Source: JAIQFL01 sp035295745
GTDB taxonomy: Bacteria; Acidobacteriota; Terriglobia; Bryobacterales; Bryobacteraceae
Reading direction: 5' to 3'
DNA: 64,000 nt
Assembly: GCA_035295745.1 (NCBI GenBank)
Contig: DATGIL010000090.1
Location: 1 to 64,000 of the forward strand
Numbering within the stretch: position 1 is the stretch's first letter; each line of letters begins with the position of its first letter. This document shows positions 34,203-43,696 of the stretch, in pieces. The notes beneath the pieces were generated by a model, which saw only the letters and a program-made list of their open reading frames with translations, was not told the origin of the DNA and searched no databases. Made by a program: the position numbers and the translations under genes.

Positions 34203-35030
34203 CTACTGGCTAACCGCGATGAAAACCGTGTTGGACGTGACGTTCCCGTTGACCTGTATCTGTAGGGGTACGGCGCTGCCCGTCGGAGTTCCTGCCGGGA
34301 GCATGACGTTGATCTGATTGATGCCTACGAATTGCGGCGAGAGCCCGCTGAACGTAACCTGGGCGGCCACTCCGCCGATCAAAACGGTCGGTGCGACGAG
34401 CGAGTTTCGCGTCATGTCCGCCGAGTTCGCGCCATCCACGATGGGCTGGTCCACGGCTCCCATGCCGGTCGCAAGAATGACAAGCCCGCCCGGGTCGCCG
34501 ATCTTGGCGGGGCGCGTGGAGAGTCCTGGAATTGCCGCTGCGGGAGCAGCCAGACTGCTGTCCGGATTGATGGCGATCGCCTGTCCGCCGATGTTGAATA
34601 TGGCCGGTGCGCTGGCCGCGATCGTCACGCCGGCAGCCGCCGCTGCGACTCCGTCGTCGCGCGTCACCACCACCTGCGCCGGACCGCTCTTGCTATCGGA
34701 CAGCGGCGCCTCCCAGGGCATCTGAATGTTGATCTGCCCGGCGCTGACGAACTGTACGGGAGCCGCGATGCCGTTGACCGATACGGACACGCCGCTGAGT
34801 GTCGTGGAAAGCGGCACTGTGCCCGAGGAAGCCATGTTCGAGGCCAGATTCGTACCGAAGATCGAAACCAGCGACCCTGGAGCGACCGCCTGTCCGGTAG
34901 ATGCGCCGGCGGTATTGGTAACACCTCCCGCACTGACAACTGGTGGAGGCGTCTGGGCGGAAGCGGCCATCGCCGTGAACAGCAACAGAGAAACTGGTAC
35001 GAACCGGATCGAGCAGGTATTCTTCAGCAC
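34203..35030 (-). CDS. Secreted stand-alone TIGR03437-type domain protein, copy 2
   Basis: This 275-residue paralogue of the preceding entry has the same order of motifs: a signal peptide (VPVSLLLFTAMAASAQ), VAPGSLVSIFGTNLAS, FVSAGQINIQMPWEAP, GQAIAINPDSSLAAP, GLVILATGMGAVD, IGGVAAQVTFSGL, and GINQINVMLPAG. The start is GTG at 35030, six bases after TAGAAT (35037-35042), again without a Shine-Dalgarno sequence. The two copies are about 100 bases apart on the same strand, so they look like a tandem duplication that has since diverged. Confidence 0.85.
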   Translation of the reverse strand: MLKNTCSIRFVPVSLLLFTAMAASAQTPPPVVSAGGVTNTAGASTGQAVAPGSLVSIFGTNLASNMASSGTVPLSTTLSGVSVSVNGIAAPVQFVSAGQINIQMPWEAPLSDSKSGPAQVVVTRDDGVAAAAAGVTIAASAPAIFNIGGQAIAINPDSSLAAPAAAIPGLSTRPAKIGDPGGLVILATGMGAVDQPIVDGANSADMTRNSLVAPTVLIGGVAAQVTFSGLSPQFVGINQINVMLPAGTPTGSAVPLQIQVNGNVTSNTVFIAVSQ

Positions 35031-35082
35031 GCTTTCATTCTAAGGTGAGGGGAGTGGAAAGGGAATGCACTGCACCCAGAAT

Positions 35083-36906
35083 TTACTCATGTACTGCGGG
35101 GCCAGCCTGCGCGTGCGGGGCGCGTATGTCTGACAGTGTCTGAGTTACTTCCGCATGCTTACCCGCGTCTAATTCGACGGCCGTGGCGGCTTCCGTTTCC
35201 GCTTCGTCTAATCGATGCTCCAGCCGCAGCAATTGGGCGAGGGCCCAATGCGGTTTGAACCAGTTGGGGCTGGCGGCGATGGCCGATCGCAAACACCGTT
35301 CGGTTCCCCGCGAGTCGTTTTGACTGGCATACAACCCTGCCAGGTTGTACCAGGCGTTAAATGGGTCCTCCGCAAGCGTGGTGGCCCGCACGGCCGCAGC
35401 CCCCGATTGCGCAATCGCCTGGTATCGTGCCGGAAAGTTGGGAGCGGATTGCGCCAAACCCAGCAGCGCCCGGGAATACCACAGATCGGAAGTGGTCCCA
35501 GGCAGATTCCAGCGACGGTACTGCTCGTATTTTGTGCTGGCAGTCGGAAGGTCACCAGATTCCACGCCGCGCTTCGCCAGTTCCAGCGCGTGGTCGGAGA
35601 TGGCGAATCGCGCCGCCAGGTATACCAGGCAGACCGCCACCGGCGCTCCGGCAAGCCGCGAATACCATCCATGCGCTGGTTCGACCGGTTCCGACACCAT
35701 GCCCACGGCGATGGCGATGGTGGCGTAGAACATCAACGCCGTTGGCATCGTGAAGACCGTAAAGAACTGGCTGACGATTCCGGCCGCCAATGCGGCTCGC
35801 ACCCACGCTCCGCCGTTCCGCAGTCCCAGTGCGCACAATCCGCAAAGGATCAGGAGGCCAGGCAGACCTTGCGACACCAATGCGTCCAGGAAAATATTGT
35901 GAGGAGACTCGTGTAAAAAGTCGGGATATGACTCAGCGAGAGCCTTGGATTCGAAGTGGGGGAATGCGGCGGTGAAGATTTCCGGCCCGAAGCCCTGGAC
36001 CGGTTTCGACATTCCCATCTTCAGGCTGTCGCGCCACAACGTGGGCCGATTGCCGCCCGAAGGGTCTTCGACAAACCAGCGCGCCCGGCTGCGCATCTGC
36101 CATCCTGCAGGCGAGAGATAGAAGCCCGCGCCCGCCGCCAGAATCAGCCCGATCACAGCCGGAACACGCCACGAGAATCGGAGCGATTGGAATTCTCCTC
36201 GGCGCGACAGATAGAATCCAACCGCCAACCCCATCGCCAATCCGAGAACCGCTGCGCGGGTTCCCGTCAGGAACATCGCGACCGTGGAGAGGGCGGCGGA
36301 AGCCAACGCCATTCGCCGCCAGATCGCTCTCGTTTCCATGCCTGCCAGAGCCACGCTCAGGAAGCTGACGAACAACAGCCAGGTCGCGAAGTAACTGACG
36401 TACCCCAGAGTCCCGGGCGGCCTCACGATCGTCCAGATCCCTTCGCCGATGTGATAACCCGCTGCCGGAAGGATCGGATCCCATCCGAAATACTGGCAGA
36501 TGCCATAGATCGCGGAGAGGCCGCCCGCCAACGCAATCGCCCGCAGGATCACGCGAAGACGTTCGGGCCGTCCCGCCGTATGCGATGCAATCAGCCAGGC
36601 AAAGAGCATGACCGCGGCTTGAGTTACCGATCCGAAGCGCCGCCAATTCGTGCCGAATGCCGCTTCCCCGGGAGTGGCCGATAGCGCCGTCGAGATCGCC
36701 AGCGATAATAAATTCAGGACGAGGAGCCAGGAGAAAGCGCGGAAGGCGCGGCCTCGTGCACGCGGGACGATTCCCAAGCCCAGCAGGGTGACGCCCGTGC
36801 CCGCCAACAGCACCACGATCTTGGGCACTACATCGAAGTAAAAGAAATAGCTGGGCGTGATAATTAACGCGATCAGGCCGATTACCACGGCCTGGAGCAA
36901 AGACAT
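35083..36906 (-). CDS. O-antigen ligase/polymerase-like membrane protein with TPR tail
   Basis: This 607-residue protein has about eleven hydrophobic helices, a Wzy/WaaL-type loop (NRPTLWRDSLKMGMSKPVQGFGPEIF, then FLHESPHNIFLDALVSQGLPGLL), and a C-terminal helical region of about 180 residues with TPR-like pairs (NAWYNLAGLYASQNDSRGTERCLRSAIAASPNW). Such fusions occur among bacterial O-antigen ligases. The ATG at 36906 starts the first helix. The frame runs on to 37761 through the antisense of the Wzz-like gene, which is rejected. It is divergent from the polysaccharide genes. Confidence 0.87.
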   Translation of the reverse strand: MSLLQAVVIGLIALIITPSYFFYFDVVPKIVVLLAGTGVTLLGLGIVPRARGRAFRAFSWLLVLNLLSLAISTALSATPGEAAFGTNWRRFGSVTQAAVMLFAWLIASHTAGRPERLRVILRAIALAGGLSAIYGICQYFGWDPILPAAGYHIGEGIWTIVRPPGTLGYVSYFATWLLFVSFLSVALAGMETRAIWRRMALASAALSTVAMFLTGTRAAVLGLAMGLAVGFYLSRRGEFQSLRFSWRVPAVIGLILAAGAGFYLSPAGWQMRSRARWFVEDPSGGNRPTLWRDSLKMGMSKPVQGFGPEIFTAAFPHFESKALAESYPDFLHESPHNIFLDALVSQGLPGLLILCGLCALGLRNGGAWVRAALAAGIVSQFFTVFTMPTALMFYATIAIAVGMVSEPVEPAHGWYSRLAGAPVAVCLVYLAARFAISDHALELAKRGVESGDLPTASTKYEQYRRWNLPGTTSDLWYSRALLGLAQSAPNFPARYQAIAQSGAAAVRATTLAEDPFNAWYNLAGLYASQNDSRGTERCLRSAIAASPNWFKPHWALAQLLRLEHRLDEAETEAATAVELDAGKHAEVTQTLSDIRAPHAQAGPAVHE

Positions 36907-36933
36907 ATCGGTTACACTAGCTCTGGAAATTGC

Positions 36934-38061
36934 ATGCCGGAAGCCTTCGATGCATTTCGTTACATCGGTTACATGCGCTCGCGCTGGCGGTGGATCGCGG
37001 TCAGTTGTGCTACCGCGGTAGTCTTGGCGTTGGTGGTCACCGTCAACATGCCTCGTCAGTATACCGCGACCGCGCGCATTGTGATCGATCCGCCGGCCGG
37101 AGCCGACCTTCGTTCGGCCATGGCGGTAAGTCCTGTCTATCTCGAGTCGCTCAAAACCTACGAAGAGGTCGCGTCCGGAGACAGCCTTTTTCAGCAAGCC
37201 ATGCAGCGATTCGACCTGCACTCGATGCTGGGCGCGGCGCCGATGGAGTCGATGAAGAAGCGGGTCCTGAAGGTCGACCTGGTGCGCAACACCCGCATCC
37301 TCGAGATCTCCGGGACCCTGCCTGACGCGTCGAAAGCCCAGGCGCTGGCACAGTTCATGGCGGACTCCACGGTGAGTTTGACACGCAGCGTGATTTCCGA
37401 GGGCGACCACGACTTGCTTCGGGCCATGGAGGAACAGGAACGCGAGACCCGTGAACGCCTGGCCGGCATCGAGAAAGATTGGGCGCAGTCGCTCGCCAAC
37501 GAGCCCATCAATCAATTGCAGGCCGACCTCAAGAGCAATGCCGAGCTGCGCGCCACCCTCGAGCAGCAGGTGGTGAACGTGCAGCAGGAGATTGCGGATG
37601 CGGCGGAGCGTGAGAAGTCGGCCGCGGGAGCGGAGTTGCTGGAAATCCGTCGCGAAGCGAGCAACGCGCATGCTCGACTCGACGAGATCCAAAAACAATT
37701 GCAGCTGCTCACCCGCCGAAGCGCCGAGCAGGAGAAAGTACTGGCCGGAAGACTGGCTCATCGCGACAAGCTGGATAATGACCGCAAGACGAGCCTGGCT
37801 TCATTAACGGCCATTGAGACAAGGCTTCGGGAAGCCCGCGGCGATGCCGGTTATCGAGGTGAGCGGTTGCGCGTGATCGATCCTGGAACGGTGCCCGAGA
37901 GACCATCCTCGCCCAGCCTCCCGCTGAACGTCGGGGCGGCGCTGCTGCTGGGGTTGGTGTTGCCGATCCTGTACCTCACGCTCCAGCTTGGTTACGAAGA
38001 GCAGCGGGCGGGCGGACGGCGCAGCGTGCTGCGCACAGTGGCGAAAGCGCGCGATGAGTAG
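36934..38061 (+). CDS. Wzz/GumC-like polysaccharide chain-length protein
   Basis: This 375-residue inner-membrane protein has an N-terminal helix (WRWIAVSCATAVVLALVVTV), a Wzz domain (PRQYTATARIVIDPPAG), a long coiled coil of about 200 residues (ERETRERLAGIEKDW through ARLDEIQKQLQLLTRR), the conserved proline-rich end (VIDPGTVPERPSSPSLPLNV), and a second helix. There is no C-terminal BY-kinase domain. It overlaps the next ligase-like gene by eight bases. It would control export or length of an exopolysaccharide. Confidence 0.88.
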   Translation: MPEAFDAFRYIGYMRSRWRWIAVSCATAVVLALVVTVNMPRQYTATARIVIDPPAGADLRSAMAVSPVYLESLKTYEEVASGDSLFQQAMQRFDLHSMLGAAPMESMKKRVLKVDLVRNTRILEISGTLPDASKAQALAQFMADSTVSLTRSVISEGDHDLLRAMEEQERETRERLAGIEKDWAQSLANEPINQLQADLKSNAELRATLEQQVVNVQQEIADAAEREKSAAGAELLEIRREASNAHARLDEIQKQLQLLTRRSAEQEKVLAGRLAHRDKLDNDRKTSLASLTAIETRLREARGDAGYRGERLRVIDPGTVPERPSSPSLPLNVGAALLLGLVLPILYLTLQLGYEEQRAGGRRSVLRTVAKARDE

Positions 38062-39448
38062 TTTTGCTGCGCCCCGGCGGATCGTCATTCCTGCCGGCGT
38101 TCTGATTCCGCTCTTCTTCGGAGTGTGGGCGGCAGCCATCGCGGTCGCTCCCAGTCTCACAGTGAAGGCGATTCTGATGGCGCCGGCCGTCCTCGTGCCG
38201 CTGACGTGGTGGACGGTGCATCAACCTGGCCGCTGGCTGACTCTGTTCTTCGCCACCGCCCTGCTGCTGCCGCCGCTCCCGATTCCGATCGGAGATTCGG
38301 GGCCTCATCCCTGCCTCGTCTTTGCGGCGCTCGGAATCTTCGCGGGGATGGTCTGGGTAGGCAAATGGCGCGTCGATCTGCATGGTGTGGGCGGGGCACT
38401 GCTGACTCTTTGGATCATGTTGCTGGCGAGCATCGCCCTGGCCGCGCTCAATTCGGGTCCTGAGATTGCGGCCGGCAGTCTGGCGCGTGTGCTGCTCTTT
38501 GCGATTTCGGTGTACGTCTTCTTCTATGCCGCGCACGGACCCGGAACGGTGGGTCTTGCCGCGTTGTATTACTTTGCCGTCGGATCGGCGCTGTTCGCCT
38601 GCGTGGATTTTTACTTTCAGTTTCCGGCTCCCGCGGGATACGGGCCGCAGTTCGTGTGGCTCGACACCGGCGTCTTCCGGAGAGCCCAGGGATTTTTCTA
38701 TGAAGCCAGCACGCTCGGGAACTTCTGCTCCTTTTTCCTGGTGATGATCGCGGTCGCGTTTTCGCGTCCACGCTCGGAATCGCCTGCACCGCGGAAGGCT
38801 TTGATCGTGGGCGGCGTCGTATTTTTTGCGGCGCTGGTCCTCTCCTATTCGCGAGGATCGCTGGTGAACCTGCTGGTGGCGGCGTTGGTGCTGGTGTGGG
38901 TCAACCGACGCCGCATCCCCTTCGCGCGCGTGGCGCCCGTCGCCGGAGTCTTTGTGGCGATCGCAGCCTTCCTCACCTGGAAGGTCTTCCCGACATTCGC
39001 GGAGATGTATTGGATGCGGCTTTCCAACACCGCCGAGTTCTTTTTCACTGCGACCAATGGTGTGCTCTCCGGCCGCGTGGCGAGCTGGCGGATTTTGCTC
39101 GAATGGATCTCCATGCACCCCTGGGAGACGCTGATCGGCATCGGCTACAAGACTCTGCCTTACACCGACTATTTGGGCAGCGCCGTCGTGGCCGACAATA
39201 TGTACCTGAGCCTGTTGGTGGAGACCGGCATCGCCGGCCTGGCCGCCCTGCTGTGGCTCAATTTCGCGATTCTGCGTGCGGCTGCCCAAGCCGCGCGGTC
39301 GCTGCGGCCGCGATCCGCCTTTTGTGGAACGTGGATGCTGTGTTTCTGGGCCGGCCAGATCGTCCAGATGTTCTCGGGCGACCTGCTCACCTACTGGCGT
39401 GTCCTGCCAGTCTATTTCTTTGTCCTGGCGATGGCGGTCCGCGAGTGA
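38054..39448 (+). CDS. O-antigen ligase/polymerase family membrane protein
   Basis: This 464-residue protein has about eleven transmembrane helices. The Wzy_C-like loop lies near residues 320-385 (SNTAEFFFTATNGVLSGRVASWRILLEWISMHPWETLIGIGYKT, then NMYLSLLVETGIAGL). ATG 38054 overlaps the Wzz-like gene by eight bases. The stop overlaps the GTG of the glycosyltransferase. Polymerase and ligase members cannot be told apart by eye. Confidence 0.88.
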   Translation: MSSFAAPRRIVIPAGVLIPLFFGVWAAAIAVAPSLTVKAILMAPAVLVPLTWWTVHQPGRWLTLFFATALLLPPLPIPIGDSGPHPCLVFAALGIFAGMVWVGKWRVDLHGVGGALLTLWIMLLASIALAALNSGPEIAAGSLARVLLFAISVYVFFYAAHGPGTVGLAALYYFAVGSALFACVDFYFQFPAPAGYGPQFVWLDTGVFRRAQGFFYEASTLGNFCSFFLVMIAVAFSRPRSESPAPRKALIVGGVVFFAALVLSYSRGSLVNLLVAALVLVWVNRRRIPFARVAPVAGVFVAIAAFLTWKVFPTFAEMYWMRLSNTAEFFFTATNGVLSGRVASWRILLEWISMHPWETLIGIGYKTLPYTDYLGSAVVADNMYLSLLVETGIAGLAALLWLNFAILRAAAQAARSLRPRSAFCGTWMLCFWAGQIVQMFSGDLLTYWRVLPVYFFVLAMAVRE

Positions 39449-40563
39449 ATCTGCTGCTGCTCGACCAGTTCAGCGATCTGGGCGGCGCGCAGCAGGTCCT
39501 GTTGGAGCTGTTACCCGCATTCCGGCGGCGCGGTTGGAAGGTGCTGGTCGGCATACCCGGCCAGGGCATCCTGTTCGAACGCGTCCGCGAATCCGGATTC
39601 GAGACCGAGAAAATCGAGTGCGGACCGTACACCTCTGGACGCAAATCCCGCGCGGACTTGGTGCGCTTTCTCGGGGGGACGGCGGCTCTCGGTCGGCATA
39701 TCCGAGAGATGGCGGGAAGGCTGCGGGCCGACCTGATTTATGTGAACGGTCCGCGTCTGCTGCCCGCAACGGCCTGGGCGCGTTTATCGGTGCCCGTGCT
39801 GTTTCACGCGCACAGCTATCTGGGTCCCGGCCCGGTCCGAGTGCTCGCCGGGCGAAGCCTGCGATCGACCCGGGCATGGGTGTTGGGAACGTGCCGATTC
39901 GTCGCCGAGCCGTGGCGTCGTTATGTGCCGGAGGATCGCTTAAAGATCCTCTACAACGGCGTGGCGGGTCCGCCGCCCGATCGTGTGGTGGAGATGCTGG
40001 TTAGGCCAGCGACCAGCCCGAGGATCGGCTGTATCGGCAGGATCGCGCCGGAGAAGGGCCAGCGTGAGTTTGTGGCGGCAGCCCGAATCATCCACCAGGC
40101 GATTCCCGAATGCCGCTTTTCGATCTTCGGTGCGCCCTTGTTCGTGGACCCCGCAGCGCTGCGCTACGACGCAGAGGTTCGCGCTGCGGCAGATGGCCTG
40201 CCGGTCGAGTTCGCCGGGTGGGTGCAGGACGTGTATGCCTCGCTCGCGAATCTCGATCTGCTACTCGTTCCATCGGCGGGGCACGAGGCGACCACTCGGG
40301 TGATTCTAGAAGCATTCGCGGCTGGTGTGCCGGTGATTGCGTTCCGCGCCGGTGGTATCCCGGAAGTAGTGGACCACCAGGTCGACGGCTTGCTCGCCGA
40401 TTCTACCGAAGAAATGGCGCGGCTCGCCATTGATTTGCTGACTGGCGATCGCGCTCGCATCGCGGTGATGTCGCATGCCGCGCGCGAGACATGGCGCCGC
40501 CGTTTTACGCTCGAGCGGAATCATCAGCAAGTGTTGGAATGGATCGGGAACATAGTCCAATAG
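39445..40563 (+). CDS. Glycosyltransferase family 4 (GT-B) protein
   Basis: This 372-residue GT-B enzyme has the N-terminal acceptor domain start DQFSDLGGAQQVLLELLPAFRRRGW, and a C-terminal nucleotide-sugar domain with IGCIGRIAPEKGQREFVAAA, EFAGWVQDVYASLANLDLLLVPS, and the E-x7-E type motif HEATTRVILEAFAAGVPVIAFRAGGIPEVV. The sugar is unknown. The GTG start overlaps the previous stop by four bases, ending a three-gene operon for extracellular polysaccharide. Confidence 0.92.
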   Translation: MNLLLLDQFSDLGGAQQVLLELLPAFRRRGWKVLVGIPGQGILFERVRESGFETEKIECGPYTSGRKSRADLVRFLGGTAALGRHIREMAGRLRADLIYVNGPRLLPATAWARLSVPVLFHAHSYLGPGPVRVLAGRSLRSTRAWVLGTCRFVAEPWRRYVPEDRLKILYNGVAGPPPDRVVEMLVRPATSPRIGCIGRIAPEKGQREFVAAARIIHQAIPECRFSIFGAPLFVDPAALRYDAEVRAAADGLPVEFAGWVQDVYASLANLDLLLVPSAGHEATTRVILEAFAAGVPVIAFRAGGIPEVVDHQVDGLLADSTEEMARLAIDLLTGDRARIAVMSHAARETWRRRFTLERNHQQVLEWIGNIVQ

Positions 40564-40624
40564 TCGGAAGGCTAGCGGGGTGGAAGCGAGCAAACTTCAG
40601 GAGCAGATTGGTGACTTGCGCCAC

Positions 40625-43054
40625 TCACTCGTGCCGCAGCGCGATTACGGGATCGAATGCCAGCGCCCGCCGCGCCGGGAGATAGCAAGCCAATAGCGCC
40701 ACCAACCCGAGTAACAGCGAGATCGCAGCGAAAGTATAAGCGTCAGTAGCCTTGACACCGTAAAGCATCGTCACCATCAGGCGAGTCAGAGCGATCGCTC
40801 CCGACAGTCCGGCAGCAATCCCGAATGCGGCCAGACGAGCGCCTTGGCCCACAACCAATCGCAGCACATCCTTACGATCCGCCCCCAGAGCCAGGCGCAG
40901 TCCGATCTCGTGAGTTCGTTCCGTCACGTCGTACGACACTACTCCATAGATGCCCAGGGCCGCCATCACGAAGGCGACGGATGCGAAGACCGCGAGAAGG
41001 ACGGCGTTGAACCGGCTACCGGCGATCGACTGATCCACCAGCATCTCCATGGAGCGGATGTCGGCCAGGGGCTGATCGGGATCGAGCCGGTGCACTTCCT
41101 TTTCGACGGTGGATGACAGGCTCAGAGGCGACCCGGCAGTCCTTAGCACCATCACCATCGTTACGAAGGGCAGTTGAGGATAAGGGCCGTAGATAGTGGG
41201 GCGGTCTTCGTTTTCGATGCGCTCCGGCTTGACATCGCCCACTACGCCGACCACTTCGGCGATTCGTCCCGCGCCCAGGTCTCGAAGGAACAAACGCCCT
41301 CCCACGGGCTGTCCCACGGTAAAGAACTGGCGTGCCAGTGATTGACTGACGACGATCACAGGCGGCGACACCGCGGTGTCCTCGTCTGTAAAGACTCGGC
41401 CCGCGATTACGGGAATTCCCATGGTGCGGAAGTAGGACGGCGTCACCGAGCGAATCAATCCGACTGGGCGCTGGTCTCCGGGCGCCTCAGGCGCGCCTTC
41501 CACGGTGAAAGTGGTACCGCCGAAAAGGCCGTCGAGCGGCAGCCAATTGACGCCGCCAGCCGTTCGCACGCCGGGGAGCGTTGACATTCGCTCGCTCACC
41601 TGGTGTACAAACGCAATGCGCCGTTCGGGAGACGCATTCCGGGTGCCTCCCAGCAACAGACGGAAGGTGAGCAGATTGTTCGCCTGAAAGCCCGGGTCGG
41701 TGGCGCGGAGCCGCACGAAACTGCGGATCAGCAGGCCCGCACCGATCAACACCACTACCGAAAGCGTCACCTCTAACACCACCAGGAAGCTGCGCATCGC
41801 GCGTCCCCGGCGGCCGGTGGTGCCGCCGCGCCCTCCCTCCCGCAAAACCGCGTTCAGATTCGTGGAAGAGAGATGGATGGCGGGCGCGATTCCGCTCAGC
41901 ACCCCGGTCACGACCGATGCTGCCAGGGCAAAGAGAAAAAGGCGCACGTCCACGCGTGCTCCCGAGAGCAGGGGAATACTGTCGGAGCCAAGACGCGCCA
42001 ATAGCGCCAATCCCCCTCGCGCGAGAAGCAAACCGAGAACGCCACCCGCCAGCGCCAGCAGCATGCTTTCCGAGAGCAACTGCGTAATGATCCGGGATCG
42101 GGAAGCTCCCAGAGCTGTGCGCACCGCCATCTCCTTGCGTCTCGTCGCACCGCGCGCCAGCATCAGGTTCGCCACGTTGGCGCACGCCATCAGCAGCAGA
42201 AAAACTACCGCGCCCAATAAAACCAAAAGCGCCTGCTGGGCCTTGCCTACCAGTTCCTCGCGGAACGGAAAAAGCGAGGGCCGCCAGCCTCGATTGAGGG
42301 CGGGATTGGCCAACTCCAGGGCCTTCCCGATGGACTCCATCTCCACCCGAGCCTGTCCGATATCCAAGCCTGGTTTTAATCTCGCCACTACCATCAGATT
42401 GCGGGCCCCCGCCGAACGGGGATCGCTGGTATTGAGAGCGATTGGCAAGTAGATATCGACTAATGGATCCAGTACCGAAAAACCGTCCGGCAGAACGCCA
42501 AGGACCATGTAGTCCTGATCTCGAAGACGGATCGATTTGCCGGGAAGGGAAGGGTCGGAAGCGAAGCGCCGCTGCCACAAATGATGGCTGATCAGGACGA
42601 AGTTGGCATGACCAGGTTGATCTTCCTCAGGGCGGAATGCGCGGCCGATCACCGGTTGCACTCCAAGCAGCGGGAACAACTCGGCGGAGACCCGTTCGGC
42701 GCGTATCTCCTCAGGCTCGATGTGGCCGTTCGGCCCTCCTGTGAGGTTGTAGTGGATGTCCTGAATGGCCGCCATGTTTTCGAAGCTGCGGCTTTGGTGT
42801 TGCCAGTTGCGAAAATTGGCGGGCGCGACGAAGAGCTTGAACTTGTTCTGAATCGGATTTTTTTCCCAGACGATCAGCAGACGCTGTGGGTCGCGATACG
42901 GCAGTGGTTTCAAAATCACGGCGTCCACGGCGCTGAAGATCGCAGTGGTGGCACCCATCCCAAGACCTAACGCCAGGAGTGCAAGGGCGCTGAATCCAGG
43001 GGCCTTCCATAGCAGGCGCGCCCCGTACTGTACGTCTCGGCCAATCCAGTACAT
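40625..43054 (-). CDS. Acidobacterial duplicated orphan permease (MacB/FtsX type)
   Basis: This 809-residue protein has two MacB-like halves: a first helix and periplasmic domain (GFSALALLALGLGMGATTAIFSAVDAV; DPQRLLIVWE), three FtsX helices (LVLLGAVVFLLLMACANVANLMLARGATRRKEMAVR), then the duplicated half ending in three more helices (YGVVSYDVTERTHEIGLRLALGA, TRLMVTMLYGVKATDAYTF). This matches the TIGR03434 ADOP family, which lacks a linked ATPase and is greatly expanded in Solibacter. No ATPase gene is adjacent here. The ATG at 43054 is preferred; the open frame runs to 43312 but overlaps the divergent gene. Confidence 0.9.
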   Translation of the reverse strand: MYWIGRDVQYGARLLWKAPGFSALALLALGLGMGATTAIFSAVDAVILKPLPYRDPQRLLIVWEKNPIQNKFKLFVAPANFRNWQHQSRSFENMAAIQDIHYNLTGGPNGHIEPEEIRAERVSAELFPLLGVQPVIGRAFRPEEDQPGHANFVLISHHLWQRRFASDPSLPGKSIRLRDQDYMVLGVLPDGFSVLDPLVDIYLPIALNTSDPRSAGARNLMVVARLKPGLDIGQARVEMESIGKALELANPALNRGWRPSLFPFREELVGKAQQALLVLLGAVVFLLLMACANVANLMLARGATRRKEMAVRTALGASRSRIITQLLSESMLLALAGGVLGLLLARGGLALLARLGSDSIPLLSGARVDVRLFLFALAASVVTGVLSGIAPAIHLSSTNLNAVLREGGRGGTTGRRGRAMRSFLVVLEVTLSVVVLIGAGLLIRSFVRLRATDPGFQANNLLTFRLLLGGTRNASPERRIAFVHQVSERMSTLPGVRTAGGVNWLPLDGLFGGTTFTVEGAPEAPGDQRPVGLIRSVTPSYFRTMGIPVIAGRVFTDEDTAVSPPVIVVSQSLARQFFTVGQPVGGRLFLRDLGAGRIAEVVGVVGDVKPERIENEDRPTIYGPYPQLPFVTMVMVLRTAGSPLSLSSTVEKEVHRLDPDQPLADIRSMEMLVDQSIAGSRFNAVLLAVFASVAFVMAALGIYGVVSYDVTERTHEIGLRLALGADRKDVLRLVVGQGARLAAFGIAAGLSGAIALTRLMVTMLYGVKATDAYTFAAISLLLGLVALLACYLPARRALAFDPVIALRHE

Positions 43055-43131
43055 GGACCAGTTCAGGTTAACAAATTGCACTTCGCGTTGCGTCAAATTC
43101 GGATCTGGAACTGACGAGAGATAATCAGTGA

Positions 43132-43680
43132 ATGCAGTTCGATCCCACAGCCTATGGCGGCCAGGTGGCCGGAATTCTGGCGTTGGACAGGAATGGAGAG
43201 CGCCTGATGCCGCTCGCCATGGGGACCTGCTCTTGCGAAGAGGCGCGACAGCGGCTGAGTTCCACGACGGCGCAGCTTCTGTTTGCGGGTTCGCGCGCGC
43301 CCGAAGCAGCACTCAGCGGCCTCTACCTCTACTTCTCCTGCATTGACGAGGCCCACCAGATCGCCCAAAACGTCGATACGCCCGATGGGAGCTACTGGCA
43401 CGGAATCGTGCACCGGCAGGAGCCGGACGCGAGCAACGCCGGCTACTGGTTCCGGCAGGTTGGCGCGCATCCCATTTTTGACGTGCTGCGGCAGAAGGCC
43501 GCGGAGATCGGCGTGGATTTCGGTCCCCGGTGGGATCCGTTCGCATTCATCGATTATTGCGAAAAGGCTCGCCGAAGTCCCGGATCCGGCGAGGAACGCC
43601 GCGCCCTGGAGGTGCAACGCGCGGAGTGGCAGTTGCTCTTCGACCACTGCGCGGCGAAGGCGGCAGGCCGCGCGAGGTAA
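43132..43680 (+). CDS. Hypothetical protein, 182 residues
   Basis: I do not recognise this protein. It is soluble, mixed alpha/beta in character, with MPLAMGTCSCEEARQRL near residue 30, SGLYLYFSCIDEAHQIAQ, DGSYWHGIVHRQEPDASNAGYWFRQVG near 90, and a helical charged C-terminus. Three cysteines are in the first half and one or two follow. The block SYWHGIVHRQEPDASNA is strongly structured and may be a conserved core. GATAAT lies six bases before the ATG with no Shine-Dalgarno sequence. It is divergent from the permease and convergent with the DUF3592 gene. Confidence 0.75.
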   Translation: MQFDPTAYGGQVAGILALDRNGERLMPLAMGTCSCEEARQRLSSTTAQLLFAGSRAPEAALSGLYLYFSCIDEAHQIAQNVDTPDGSYWHGIVHRQEPDASNAGYWFRQVGAHPIFDVLRQKAAEIGVDFGPRWDPFAFIDYCEKARRSPGSGEERRALEVQRAEWQLLFDHCAAKAAGRAR

Positions 43681-43696
43681 GGACACATCGTTGCGG

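Noticed and set aside
36907..37761. Upstream extension of the O-antigen-ligase-like frame
   Set aside because: It runs antisense to the Wzz-like gene and has no membrane-protein character; the first helix starts at 36906.
37976..39289. 437-codon minus-strand frame opposite the second ligase-like gene
   Set aside because: Very rich in Arg, Gln and His as expected of an antisense reading; the plus strand has clear transmembrane helices.
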